NCBI GenBank assembly: GCA_945872365.1
Contig: CAMBZJ010000019.1
Coordinates: forward strand, 1 to 62,786
Length of the DNA: 62,786 bases
Reading direction: 5' to 3'
From: Klebsiella pneumoniae
GTDB taxonomy: Bacteria > Desulfobacterota > Binatia > UBA12015
Below, piece by piece: positions 9,236-17,387 of the stretch (positions are counted from its first letter, which is position 1; each line of letters opens with the position of its first letter). The notes beneath the pieces were generated by a model. It ran no database searches and had not been told where the DNA came from. It saw nothing but the letters and a program-made list of their open reading frames with translations. The position numbers and the translations under genes are program-made.

Positions 9236-10104
9236 GCCAGACCTTACGTCCGCGCTATACCGTCGTCATCCTGACCTGGAACTCGCGACAGCACGTCGGT
9301 CCCTGCCTCGACTCCCTCGCGCAGGCATCGCCGGGCGAGGTCGGCGAGATCATCGTCATCGACAACGGTTCGACCGACGGGACACCCGAACTCGTCCGCG
9401 AGCGCGCCCCGGGCGCACGCCTGATCCGCAACCGCGAGAACCGCGGTGTCGCGGCCGCCCGCAACCAGGGTCTCGTGCTGGCCCGGACCCCGTACTCGAT
9501 CATCCTGGACGTCGACACGGTCGTCGTACCCGGAGCCTTCTCCCGGCTGCTCGACTTCCTCGACACGTCGCCGGACGTCGGCGTGGCCGGCCCCCGGCTC
9601 ATCATGCCCGACGGCCACGTTCAGCCGAGTTGCCAGCTTTTCCCGACGCTCATCGACAAGGTCATGCGCCAGCTTCCGGGCAACCTCGGCAACCGCTTCC
9701 TGCGGGAGGTCGAACTCGCCGAGTGGGACCACGACGGGATCCGCGACATCGACTACGTCGTGGGTGCCTGCCAGGCGATCCGCATGCGCGCCCTCCACTC
9801 GGTGGGTTGGCTCGACGAGCGCATCTTCTACGGGCCCGAGGACGTCGACCTCTGCCTGCGCATGCATCTCGCGGGCTGGCGGGTCGTCTATCTGGGCGAC
9901 GCGGTCGTGCGACACGAGTGCCAGCGCGTGACCCGCCAGCGGCTCAACATGCTGACGTTGCGCCACATGAAGGGCCTCGCCCACCTCTTCGCGACCCACC
10001 GCTACGTCTGGTCGCGCGACAGCCTCTACCGGCGCATCGCCGAGGTCGGCGGCCCGGTTGCGCGCGCCTTGCCCGCGGGCGGCGCGCTGCGCGTCGCCGA
10101 TTGA
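9232..10104 (+). CDS. Family 2 glycosyltransferase
   Basis: 290 residues. Motifs are TVVILTWNS at the N-terminus, DNGSTDG near 44, DVDT near 94 (the DXD-like metal site) and PEDVDLCLRMHLAGW near 203, the standard GT2 rhamnosyltransferase-like set. The GTG start at 9232 has a good GGAGGAG ribosome site and overlaps the upstream stop by four bases. Length and motif spacing are normal for the family. It is the third GT2 gene of this operon; acceptor and sugar are unknown. No membrane segment is evident. Confidence 0.88.
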   Translation: MSQTLRPRYTVVILTWNSRQHVGPCLDSLAQASPGEVGEIIVIDNGSTDGTPELVRERAPGARLIRNRENRGVAAARNQGLVLARTPYSIILDVDTVVVPGAFSRLLDFLDTSPDVGVAGPRLIMPDGHVQPSCQLFPTLIDKVMRQLPGNLGNRFLREVELAEWDHDGIRDIDYVVGACQAIRMRALHSVGWLDERIFYGPEDVDLCLRMHLAGWRVVYLGDAVVRHECQRVTRQRLNMLTLRHMKGLAHLFATHRYVWSRDSLYRRIAEVGGPVARALPAGGALRVAD

Positions 10105-10877
10105 AGGCCGCACCGGATGCTGCGGTCGCGCCTCCACGCGCGCGGGTCGCCTGCGCGCAGGACCTGGAGCGGCTCGGCGACGAGGTGATCGCCTGCGAAC
10201 TCTGTCCGAGACTCGTCGCGCACTGCCGCGAGGTCGCCCGGGTCCGGGTGCGCAGGCATCGCGACGATGAATACTGGGGCCGTCCGGTGCCGGCCTTCGG
10301 CGATCCACGGGCGCGGCTTCTCGTGCTCGGGCTCGCACCCGCTGCACACGGTGCGAACCGCACCGGCCGGATGTTCACCGGGGACTCGAGCGGCGACTGG
10401 CTCTATCGCGCGCTGCACCGCGCCGGCTTCGCCGATCGCCCGCGCTCAGCGTCGCGCGATGACGGACTCGTCCTGCGCGGCGCATGGGTGACGGCTGCGG
10501 CGCATTGCGCGCCACCGGATAATCGCCCCACGCCGGAGGAACTCGGATGCTGCCGGCCGTTCCTCGAGCGTGAACTCGGGGCCTTGCGCTCGCTGCGCGC
10601 GGTGCTGGCACTGGGCCGAATCGCCTGGGACGCAGCCCTGCGCGCGCAGCGGTCGCGCGGCGTCGAGCCGACCGAGCGCGCCGGCTTCGGCCACGGGACG
10701 GAAATCCGCTGGTCCGACGGATTGCGGATGATCGGCTCCTACCACCCGAGCCGCCAGAACACGCAGACCAGGCGGCTCACCGAGGCGATGCTCGACGAAG
10801 CGGTCGCGCGAGCCCGCGCGGTCTGCGACGGACAGGCCCACCGCCGCCTCGCGCGGACACCCGTTCAAGGGGCGTGA
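10101..10877 (+). CDS. Family 5 uracil-DNA glycosylase (UDGb type)
   Basis: About 258 residues. The sequence has the 4Fe-4S Cys pair CELC near residue 33, further Cys residues in AHCAPPDN and GCCRPFLE, the active-site region GLAPAAHGANRTGRMFTGD near 77, and the SYHPSRQN motif near 213. These match UDGb enzymes, which remove uracil and other deaminated bases and lack the catalytic Asp/Asn of families 1 and 2 (motif A is GLAPA..G). The likely start is TTG 10101, overlapping the upstream stop as TTGA; a later GTG would lose the N-terminal cluster region. A DNA-repair gene ending a glycan operon is odd and is probably just co-transcribed. Confidence 0.87.
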   Translation: MKAAPDAAVAPPRARVACAQDLERLGDEVIACELCPRLVAHCREVARVRVRRHRDDEYWGRPVPAFGDPRARLLVLGLAPAAHGANRTGRMFTGDSSGDWLYRALHRAGFADRPRSASRDDGLVLRGAWVTAAAHCAPPDNRPTPEELGCCRPFLERELGALRSLRAVLALGRIAWDAALRAQRSRGVEPTERAGFGHGTEIRWSDGLRMIGSYHPSRQNTQTRRLTEAMLDEAVARARAVCDGQAHRRLARTPVQGA

Positions 10878-10893
10878 AGCCCCGGCGCCGGGG
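10869..10893. terminator. Hairpins between convergent genes
   Basis: GGGGC and GCCCC flank the stop codon region at 10869-10883, followed by a 14-base perfect palindrome CCCCGGCGCCGGGG at 10880-10893. The two hairpins overlap and are mutually exclusive. They lie between the plus-strand UDG gene and the minus-strand lipoprotein gene. No T-tract follows, so this is only a candidate two-way terminator. Confidence 0.35.
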
Positions 10894-10901
10894 GCGCGCG
10901 G

Positions 10902-11285
10902 TCAGGACTTGCCGGCTTGCGCGGCGGCAGCCGCCGCCGCGAGCTTCGCGAGCAGCTTGTCGGTGAACATGCCGTTGGTGGTCACGCCTTGGCTGCGCTG
11001 GAAGGCCTCGAAGGCGTTCAGTGTCACCGGGTCGAGTTTCCCGTCGATCGGGCCCTGGTACTCCTTGATCGCGGTCAACTGCTGCTGGACCGTCTTGACG
11101 ACCTCGGGTGCGATCTTCTGGTCGTACGCGTCGGCGTCGATCGCCCGGATGGCTGCCTTGGCGCGTGCCGCCGCCTCGCGGCCCGCCTGCTCCGGATCCC
11201 CGCTCGCACAACCGTATGCCGCGAGCACCCATGCGCCGGCGGCGAGGGCGCCGGCCCAACCCCGCCTTGCTCGTCGATTCGCCAT
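10902..11285 (-). CDS. Lipoprotein with peptidoglycan-binding domain
   Basis: 127 residues. A basic N-terminus (MANRRARRGW), a hydrophobic stretch and a lipobox-like AAYGC near residue 25 indicate a lipoprotein. The mature part ends in a peptidoglycan-binding type 1 (PGB_1) module: KEYQGPIDGKLDPVTLNAFEAFQ matches the usual G-x-D-G-x-x-G-P-x-T-x-x-A-x-x-x-F-Q pattern, here with L-D-P-V-T. The tail is Ala-rich. It could tether the outer membrane to the wall. It is transcribed alone, divergent from the FAD oxidoreductase gene and convergent with the UDG gene. Confidence 0.75.
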   Translation of the reverse strand: MANRRARRGWAGALAAGAWVLAAYGCASGDPEQAGREAAARAKAAIRAIDADAYDQKIAPEVVKTVQQQLTAIKEYQGPIDGKLDPVTLNAFEAFQRSQGVTTNGMFTDKLLAKLAAAAAAAQAGKS

Positions 11286-11542
11286 CCATGGCTGCTAACT
11301 GCGGCGGACCGAAATGGTCAAGTGCGGCGGTCGAGCGGGTCGGACGCCGCGCAAGCCTTCGGGGTGTTCGCCTTCCGCGCCAAGGGTCGGCCCGCTATAC
11401 GAGCGACGATGATCGCCGCAGAGCCGCTCCCGGCGTCACGCCGCCTGTCCGACGCTTCCGACGACCGGGCCCGCCCGGCGGCCATCGGGGCAGGGAAGTC
11501 GCGGACCGGTGCGGCGCCCCCGTGACGCTACCGATCGAAGCC
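11286..11542. other. Divergent intergenic region
   Basis: This 257-base gap separates the minus-strand lipoprotein gene from the plus-strand FAD oxidoreductase gene, so promoters for both should lie here. I see no convincing -35/-10 pair. A 38-codon reading frame beginning with ATG 11409 runs to a TGA overlapping GTG 11522, an alternative start of the next gene. It could be a leader peptide, but no homology supports it. Confidence 0.3.
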
Positions 11543-12982
11543 ATGCGCCGGCGCCCTCCTGTCGAGCGCCACGACGTCGCGGTGGTCGGCGCCGGCCTGG
11601 CCGGCCTGGTCTGTGCAGGCGTACTCGCGCGCGGCGGTGCCCGGGTCGTCCTGGTCGATGCCGCTCGCCGGCCGGGTGGTCGGCTCCAGACGGTCGCGCA
11701 CCAGGGGTACGCGGTCGATCTCTCGCCGCCGCTCTGGGAGGCCGAGGGTCTGCTCGAAGCCCTGGCGGCCGCGGGCGTGTCCGACCCGCCTCTCGCCGCG
11801 GTGTCGTCGCGCCGCGACCTGCGCGTCGCGGTCCTCGACGGCGGCGCCGTGCGTGGTGGCGCGCATCCTCTCCCGGTGCCAGGCGCGGTTCCGTCGCCGG
11901 CGGTACTCGACGCGGTTCGCGCCCTCTACGCGGTCGCGCCGCGCACCTGGGCCGGCCTCGGCGAGGCCTGCGCCTTGCTGCCGGCGGACCCGTCCGCCGC
12001 TGTGGCGGAGGGCTCGCAGCGGATGCTCGCACAGTGGGCGGCCGGGCGGGCGTTCGACCCCGCGGTAAGTGCGGCCCTACAGCGCAGCGCTGCGCTGTTC
12101 GGCACGGCGAACCCGGCCAACGCGACCGTACCGTGGTTCGCCCGGCAACTCCGCCGGCTCGCCTCCGAAGCGCCGTCGCACTTCCTGCCCGCGAGCCATC
12201 CGATCGCCGGCACGCGCGCGCTCGTGCAGTCGCTCGTCGACGCGGTGGTCGAGGCCGGGGTCGACCTTCGTCTGGGAACCCGGGTGGTCGGCCTCGAGGT
12301 CGAGCGGGGACGCCTGCGCGGTCTCGCCGTGCAGCGCGAGGAACTTCCCTTTCTCGCCGAGGTCGGGGCGGACCGCGCGGTGCTCGCCGTCCCCGGCCCG
12401 GCGCTCGCGGAGCTCCTCCCGGCGGAACTCGCGGCGGCGCTGCCGTCGATCCAGGGGAGCGGTGGCGGTGCACTCGTCGGCTTCGCCTTTGCCTTGCGGG
12501 CGCGGCCGTGGGCTCCGGACGACGAGCCGGCCCCACTGCTGCGCCTGGTCGCTCCGGTCGCTTCGGGCGGCTCCGCTGCCCCGGGGGCCCCGCCGGCTCC
12601 GATCGGGCTCTGTTGGCCCGGCGCGCTGGCGCCGGGCGTCGAGCCACCGGGCCAGGCACTGCTGCTCGCGCACCTCTCCGTCCCGGAGGACACCGTCGAT
12701 CCGAGCGAGGTGCGGCGCCTTGCCCTCCTGGTCCGCTCCGCGCTGCGCGATCTATACCCGGAGGCGGCGATCGCCTGGGAGAGATCCTGGGTGCGGCGGG
12801 GTGAATCCGCCGATCCGCTCGCGGTTCCGCTGCTGCCGGAGGCGCTGTCGGCGCATCCCGCCCTGCGTCTCGCGGGGTGGTCCGTCGGAGTTCCGGGCCG
12901 GGAGACATCCGGGGCGACCGGGGCGGCGCTCTCCGGAAGAGCCGCGGCGGAGGCCCTGCTCGCGGCGCATGCGCCGGGCTGA
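11543..12982 (+). CDS. FAD-dependent amine oxidase / desaturase-like oxidoreductase
   Basis: 479 residues. The N-terminus has the dinucleotide-binding motif VVGAGLAGLVCAGVLARGG (near residues 13-31) followed by VDAARRPGGRLQT, the ADP-binding and GG-R-L signature of the protoporphyrinogen oxidase, phytoene desaturase and monoamine oxidase superfamily. The C-terminus, RLAGWSVGVPGRETSGATGAALSGRAAAE, matches the second FAD-contact region, with the usual S/G-rich A-x-x-SG-x-x-AA. The start is ATG 11543; GTG 11522 is an alternative. The substrate is unknown; the family acts on carotenoids, porphyrins, amines and other cyclic compounds. It stands just upstream of the transport block, which may hint at a lipid or isoprenoid substrate, but that is weak inference. 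Confidence 0.78.
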   Translation: MRRRPPVERHDVAVVGAGLAGLVCAGVLARGGARVVLVDAARRPGGRLQTVAHQGYAVDLSPPLWEAEGLLEALAAAGVSDPPLAAVSSRRDLRVAVLDGGAVRGGAHPLPVPGAVPSPAVLDAVRALYAVAPRTWAGLGEACALLPADPSAAVAEGSQRMLAQWAAGRAFDPAVSAALQRSAALFGTANPANATVPWFARQLRRLASEAPSHFLPASHPIAGTRALVQSLVDAVVEAGVDLRLGTRVVGLEVERGRLRGLAVQREELPFLAEVGADRAVLAVPGPALAELLPAELAAALPSIQGSGGGALVGFAFALRARPWAPDDEPAPLLRLVAPVASGGSAAPGAPPAPIGLCWPGALAPGVEPPGQALLLAHLSVPEDTVDPSEVRRLALLVRSALRDLYPEAAIAWERSWVRRGESADPLAVPLLPEALSAHPALRLAGWSVGVPGRETSGATGAALSGRAAAEALLAAHAPG

Positions 12983-13080
12983 CGCCGTCCATCGAGCCTC
13001 GGAGCTGATTTCTCTTGGCAGGAGCGTTCCCGCAAGATAAGCCCCGAGAGCTACGCTTCAGGCCCGACCCTCCACGCACC

Positions 13081-13569
13081 ATGCAAACACGACGGATCGA
13101 CCCGAGGCTTCCCGCCGGCGCATTCCTCGTCGCTCTCGCCTTTTCCGCCTGCCACGGCGCCGGGACCGTGGCGGTCGGGCCGGAGACACCCGAGGCCGTC
13201 GTCGGGGACTACCTCGTCGCCTTGCAGTCGGGCGCCTATGCGACGGCCTACGACCTGCTCACGCCGAACATGACGGCGGAGAAGGGCAAGATCGCATGGG
13301 TGACGGAACAGGCCGCACTCATGCGGATCGCCGAGGTCAAGATCGAGTCGTTCGAGGTGTTCCCGGCGCGCCCGCAGGGCGACAAGGTCATCGTCCCGAA
13401 CCTGCTCAAGTCGACCGACAAGTTCATCAACAAGGGCGGTGCGAACGAGTACGAGCTGTACACGCTGATCCGCGCCGACGACGGCCGCTGGAGGATCGAA
13501 CAGCAGCAGCTGGTCGAGAGCGACGCCGTCGCCAACTGGTTTCCCGAGAGGGTTCGGGAGAAGCGCTGA
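13081..13569 (+). CDS. Small lipoprotein, NTF2/DUF4878-like
   Basis: 162 residues. MQTRRIDPRLPAGAF leads into a hydrophobic region and a lipobox LAFSAC, so the mature N-terminal Cys would be lipidated. The mature domain starts TPEAVVGDYLVALQSGAYATAY, the typical opening of NTF2-like DUF4878 folds (helix, then a small beta barrel), and ends DDGRWRIEQQQLVE. The start ATG 13081 was chosen because it gives a clean lipoprotein signal; an open frame from 13015 would add a non-signal extension. Fifty-three bases separate it from the Ycf48-like gene, so it probably shares the transcript. It may be a periplasmic accessory subunit of the exporter. Confidence 0.72.
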   Translation: MQTRRIDPRLPAGAFLVALAFSACHGAGTVAVGPETPEAVVGDYLVALQSGAYATAYDLLTPNMTAEKGKIAWVTEQAALMRIAEVKIESFEVFPARPQGDKVIVPNLLKSTDKFINKGGANEYELYTLIRADDGRWRIEQQQLVESDAVANWFPERVREKR

Positions 13570-13622
13570 CGGGTTGCGGCCGCACCGCACCCCGGCGCGG
13601 CCGGAGGAGGAGGTTCCGATCG

Positions 13623-14675
13623 ATGTCACTTGTTCCCCGTATGCTCCGAGTCCTGCCGCTGCTGGCACTGATGGCCTGTCACGGCGACGTGGAGATGACT
13701 CCACTCGTCGACCGCAAGATCCACATCACCGACCGGTTCTACGACGTGCAGGCCGTCACTCCCGAGCACGTGATCGTGGTCGGTTACGGCGGCAAGGTGC
13801 TCGACTCGCACGACGCCGGCCGCAACTGGGAAGTGCGCAAGAGCGGCACCGACAACGCTCTCTTCAAGGTCCACCTCGTGGACGGACAGACCGGCTGGGC
13901 GATGGGCCAAGCGGGCACGATCCTCAAGACGACCAACGGTGGCGCCAGCTGGGCCGCGCAGCAGAGCGGTACCGAGAACTATCTCTTCAGCTTCGCAACG
14001 CTCGGCCCCGACCACGTGATCGGCGTCGGCGACAGGGCGACCATCGTCGAGACGAAGGACGGCGGTTCCACCTGGTCGGTTCGTGAGTGGGAAGTGCCGA
14101 AGGAAGCGGGCGTGGCGAACGCGAACGAGGAGGCGATCGCGCAGGCCCCCTCGTTCTACGACGTGAAGTTCGTGGATGCGAAGAACGGCTGGATCGTCGG
14201 CGAGTTCGGCAAGATCCTCCACACGACCGACGGCGGTGCGACATGGAAGGAGCAGCAGGGAACGCTCGTCGGCGGCGAGATCGTCGACGCGCTGAGCCTC
14301 CCGACCTTCTTCGGGAGCCACTTCACCGACGCCAGCAACGGCTTCGCCGCCGGGCTCGAGGGCCGCATCGCGCGCACCGCGAACGGCGGCTCCACCTGGG
14401 CGTTCGACGACGTCGACGCGCAGCTCACCGTCCCGCTCTTCTCCGTGAAGATGCTCCCCGACGGTTCGGGTTGGGCGGTCGGCTCGGCCGGTGAAGTCCT
14501 GCACAAGAAGGGCCTCGGCGAGAACTGGCAGGCTGCCGACATCGGCATGCGGCTCTTCTCCTGGATCCGGCAGGTGGACTTCGCCGATCCCGACCATGGC
14601 TGGATGGTGGGCGGCTTCGGCGTGATCCTGCGCACGAAGGACGGCGGCAAGACCTGGGTCCCGATGGCCGCCTGA
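13623..14675 (+). CDS. Ycf48-like seven-bladed beta-propeller lipoprotein
   Basis: 350 residues. A short signal ends in LALMAC, a lipobox. Seven repeats of the form hydrophobic-G-x-x-G-x-I/V-h-x-x-x-x-G-G-x-x-W follow: VVGYGGKVLDSHDAGRNW, AMGQAGTILKTTNGGASW, GVGDRATIVETKDGGSTW, IVGEFGKILHTTDGGATW, AAGLEGRIARTANGGSTW, AVGSAGEVLHKKGLGENW and MVGGFGVILRTKDGGKTW. Seven blades fit the Ycf48/HCF136 fold. In cyanobacteria Ycf48 helps photosystem II assembly; non-photosynthetic homologues occur beside RND exporters, where they probably act as periplasmic scaffolds. The start ATG 13623 follows a long GGAGGAGGAGG sequence. The RND gene begins 53 bases downstream. Confidence 0.88.
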   Translation: MSLVPRMLRVLPLLALMACHGDVEMTPLVDRKIHITDRFYDVQAVTPEHVIVVGYGGKVLDSHDAGRNWEVRKSGTDNALFKVHLVDGQTGWAMGQAGTILKTTNGGASWAAQQSGTENYLFSFATLGPDHVIGVGDRATIVETKDGGSTWSVREWEVPKEAGVANANEEAIAQAPSFYDVKFVDAKNGWIVGEFGKILHTTDGGATWKEQQGTLVGGEIVDALSLPTFFGSHFTDASNGFAAGLEGRIARTANGGSTWAFDDVDAQLTVPLFSVKMLPDGSGWAVGSAGEVLHKKGLGENWQAADIGMRLFSWIRQVDFADPDHGWMVGGFGVILRTKDGGKTWVPMAA

Positions 14676-14728
14676 GCGGCCGGCGAACCAGCACCACGAC
14701 GAAGACCCGAGCACCGAGGAGGGACCCC

Positions 14729-17374
14729 GTGACCCCCGAGTCGCAGACGCAGCCCAAGGAATCCCCGCTCTACTGGCTGGGACGGAAGCTCATCGAAAAA
14801 CGCATCCCCGTGCTGATCGGCGTCTTCCTGACGACCGCCTTCTTCGCCTGGCACACCTGGAAGCTCTACGAGTCGGGTTTCGTCACGACCTTTGGCGACC
14901 TGCTGCCGCAGTCGCACCCGTTCATGAAGGTCCACAACGAGTACGCGGGGAGCTTCGGCGGTGCGAACAACGTCGTCATCATGGTCGAGAACGAAGACGG
15001 CATCTTCAACGTCGACACGCTGACGCGCATCTACCGCATGACCGAGGAACTCGACAAGGTCTACGGCGTGAACCACGCGCAGGTCGACTCGATCGGTCAC
15101 CGCACGACGCGCTCCCTGAAGGTCGCCGCGGGCGGACTGATGAACTCCGAGCCGGTCATGATCGGTCCGCCGAAGACCGAGGAGAAGGCCCTCGAGATCC
15201 GCGACACGGTGCACAACACCGAGAGCATTTACGGGATCCTCGTTTCCCTCGACGACAAGGCGGCGCTCATGCGCGCGAACTTCATCGAGGGAAAGCTCGA
15301 CTACGAGCGCATCTTCGCCGAGATCCGGGACCGCGTCGTCCTGCCGTTTACCGGCGCATGGACGGGTCTCGGGTTCGCATCGAAGGACTTGGGCGGCACC
15401 TACCCGCCGGCGACCGTCGACTTCATCCAGCAGGGCTCGCCGCCGGCGGGCAAGGTGAACCTGGGCGACGTCGTCGTTGCCGTCGACGGCAAGCCGGTTG
15501 CGAACCGGTTCGAAGTCGCGGCCGCCGTCGGCCTCCACAAGCCCGGCGAATCGGTGAAACTGGGCCTCAAGCGCGGCGAGCAGGCCCTCGACGTCGAGGT
15601 CCCGGTGCAGGAGCCGACCGTCAAGGTCTCGGTCGCCGGCGAACCGACGCTCTACGGCTGGGTCTACAACTATGCCCGAGAGGCGAAGTGGATCTTCCTC
15701 GTCACGACGCTGCTCACCTGGCTCCTGCTCTACCTCTACTTCCACGACTGGCGCGGCGCGCTGCGCCCGACGATCACCGGCGTCATCTCGGCAATCTGGG
15801 GTCTCGGCTTCATCAATCTGATCGGTCTCTCCTTCGACCCGCTCGCCCTCGTGATCCCGTTCTTCATCACGGCCCGCGCGGTCTCGCACTCGGTCCAGAT
15901 GCACGACCGCTACTACGAGGAGTATGAGAAGTCGGGGTGGGACAAGGAGAAGGCGATCGTCGCGGCCTTCGCCGAGCTCTTCGTGCCGACCCTCTCCGGC
16001 ATCACGACCGATGCCGTCGGCATCCTCGCAATCCTGCTCGTGCCGATCCTGATGCTGCAGAAGCTCGCGATCTCGGCTTCGTTCTGGATCTTCGCAATCA
16101 CGATCAGTGAACTGCTGCTCAACCCGATCGTGTACCACTACCTCGCCGCGCCCGACAAGGAGACCGTCCTCCAGCGCGAGAGCGGCTGGTTCCGCAACCT
16201 GATCTTCTCCGCGACCGACGTGATCCTCTCGAAGACCGGGCGCATCGCGACGCTCGCCCTCTGGGGCCTGCTCGCGCTGGTGTCGGCCTACTTCCTGAAG
16301 GACCTGACGGTGGGCGACCCGACGGCGGCGTCCCCGCTGCTCTGGGCCGAGTCGCCCTACAACGTCTCGCACATCAAGATCCAGGAGAAGTTCGGCGGCG
16401 TCGAGCCGCTCATTGTCGTCGCGGAGGGCAACGACAAGGACGCGATGAAGGATCCCGAGGTGCTGCGCACGATGGAGAAGTTCCAGCGCACCCTCGAGCG
16501 CGACCCCGACATCGGCTACAGCTTCTCGCTCGCGGACATCCTGCGCGGCGTCAACATGGTGTTCCACGAGCTCGAGCCGAAGTGGGGTGTCATCCCGGGT
16601 TCCTGGGTCGACGTGGGCGGCCTGTTCTTCGTCTTCTTCTCGGGCTCCCCGCCGAGCGAGACGGCCAAGTACGTGACGCCGGACTACAAGACGGCGCACG
16701 TGACCTTCTTCGCCAAGAACCACAAGGGCGACAACATCCGGCGCATCATCGCCCGCGCGAAGGATTTCATCGCGCAGAACCCGATGAAGAAGGCGACGTT
16801 CCGGCTCGCCGGGGGACTCATCGGCGTGCTCGCCGCGGCCAACGAGGAGATCCTCCGCAACGACCTGCTGATGAACTTTCTCGGCTTCTTCACGATCTAC
16901 ATCGTGATCCTGTTCACCTACCGTTCGTGGATGGCCGGCATCTACATGCTGTTGCCGCTGCTCCTGTCGAACCTGGCGATCAACGCCTACATGAGCATCC
17001 AGAACATCGGCATCAACATCTCGACGCTTCCGGTCGTGACCGTCGGTGTCGGCTTCGGTATCGACTACGGCCTCTACATCGTGAGCCGCGTCATCGAGGA
17101 GATCCAGAAGTCGGGCAACCTGGAGCAGGCGGTACGCGAGGCCGTCAGCACCTCGGGCAAGGCGGTGGCCTTCACCGCGGTCACGATGGTCATCGGGACG
17201 CTCGTCTGGTGGTTCTCGAACATCCGTTTCGACGCCGAGATGGGGTTGCTCCTCGCACTCTGGATGGCGGTGAGCTTCATCGCTTCGATGACGCTCATGC
17301 CCGTCCTCTTCGTCGTCTTCAGGCCCGGCTTCCTTCTGAAGGAGGCGGGAAAGGTGCAGGCGGTGGCGAATTGA
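14729..17374 (+). CDS. RND superfamily exporter with PDZ-like insert
   Basis: 881 residues, MmpL/HpnN-like RND. Membrane segments run about 27-45, then a large periplasmic loop to about 315, then a bundle (318-460), a second loop (about 530-690) and a second bundle near the C-terminus. GVGFGIDYGLYIVSRV in the second half is the RND TM10 proton-relay motif with its Asp; the matching site in the first half (IPFFITARAVSHSV) lacks Asp. In loop 1, about residues 222-298 (15393-15620) read like a PDZ domain: QQGSPPAGKVNLGDVVVAVDGKPV, then GESVKLGLKRGEQALDVEVPV. The GTG start has GAGGAGGG nine bases upstream. It probably exports a lipid or hydrophobic molecule using the proton gradient. Confidence 0.88.
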   Translation: MTPESQTQPKESPLYWLGRKLIEKRIPVLIGVFLTTAFFAWHTWKLYESGFVTTFGDLLPQSHPFMKVHNEYAGSFGGANNVVIMVENEDGIFNVDTLTRIYRMTEELDKVYGVNHAQVDSIGHRTTRSLKVAAGGLMNSEPVMIGPPKTEEKALEIRDTVHNTESIYGILVSLDDKAALMRANFIEGKLDYERIFAEIRDRVVLPFTGAWTGLGFASKDLGGTYPPATVDFIQQGSPPAGKVNLGDVVVAVDGKPVANRFEVAAAVGLHKPGESVKLGLKRGEQALDVEVPVQEPTVKVSVAGEPTLYGWVYNYAREAKWIFLVTTLLTWLLLYLYFHDWRGALRPTITGVISAIWGLGFINLIGLSFDPLALVIPFFITARAVSHSVQMHDRYYEEYEKSGWDKEKAIVAAFAELFVPTLSGITTDAVGILAILLVPILMLQKLAISASFWIFAITISELLLNPIVYHYLAAPDKETVLQRESGWFRNLIFSATDVILSKTGRIATLALWGLLALVSAYFLKDLTVGDPTAASPLLWAESPYNVSHIKIQEKFGGVEPLIVVAEGNDKDAMKDPEVLRTMEKFQRTLERDPDIGYSFSLADILRGVNMVFHELEPKWGVIPGSWVDVGGLFFVFFSGSPPSETAKYVTPDYKTAHVTFFAKNHKGDNIRRIIARAKDFIAQNPMKKATFRLAGGLIGVLAAANEEILRNDLLMNFLGFFTIYIVILFTYRSWMAGIYMLLPLLLSNLAINAYMSIQNIGINISTLPVVTVGVGFGIDYGLYIVSRVIEEIQKSGNLEQAVREAVSTSGKAVAFTAVTMVIGTLVWWFSNIRFDAEMGLLLALWMAVSFIASMTLMPVLFVVFRPGFLLKEAGKVQAVAN

Positions 17375-17387
17375 CGCCGTCCACGGC

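Noticed and set aside
11409-11525. Leader-peptide ORF of 38 codons before the FAD oxidoreductase gene
   Set aside because: There is no homology, no clear ribosome site and no attenuator hairpin; kept only as a remark.
13012-13041. Promoter TTGGCA-15-GATAAG or a sigma54 site before the small lipoprotein gene
   Set aside because: The sigma70 spacing is too short and the GG-N10-GC spacing needed for sigma54 does not fit.
14425-14757. Short minus-strand ORF across the Ycf48-like end and RND start
   Set aside because: Arg/Ser-rich shadow without homology.
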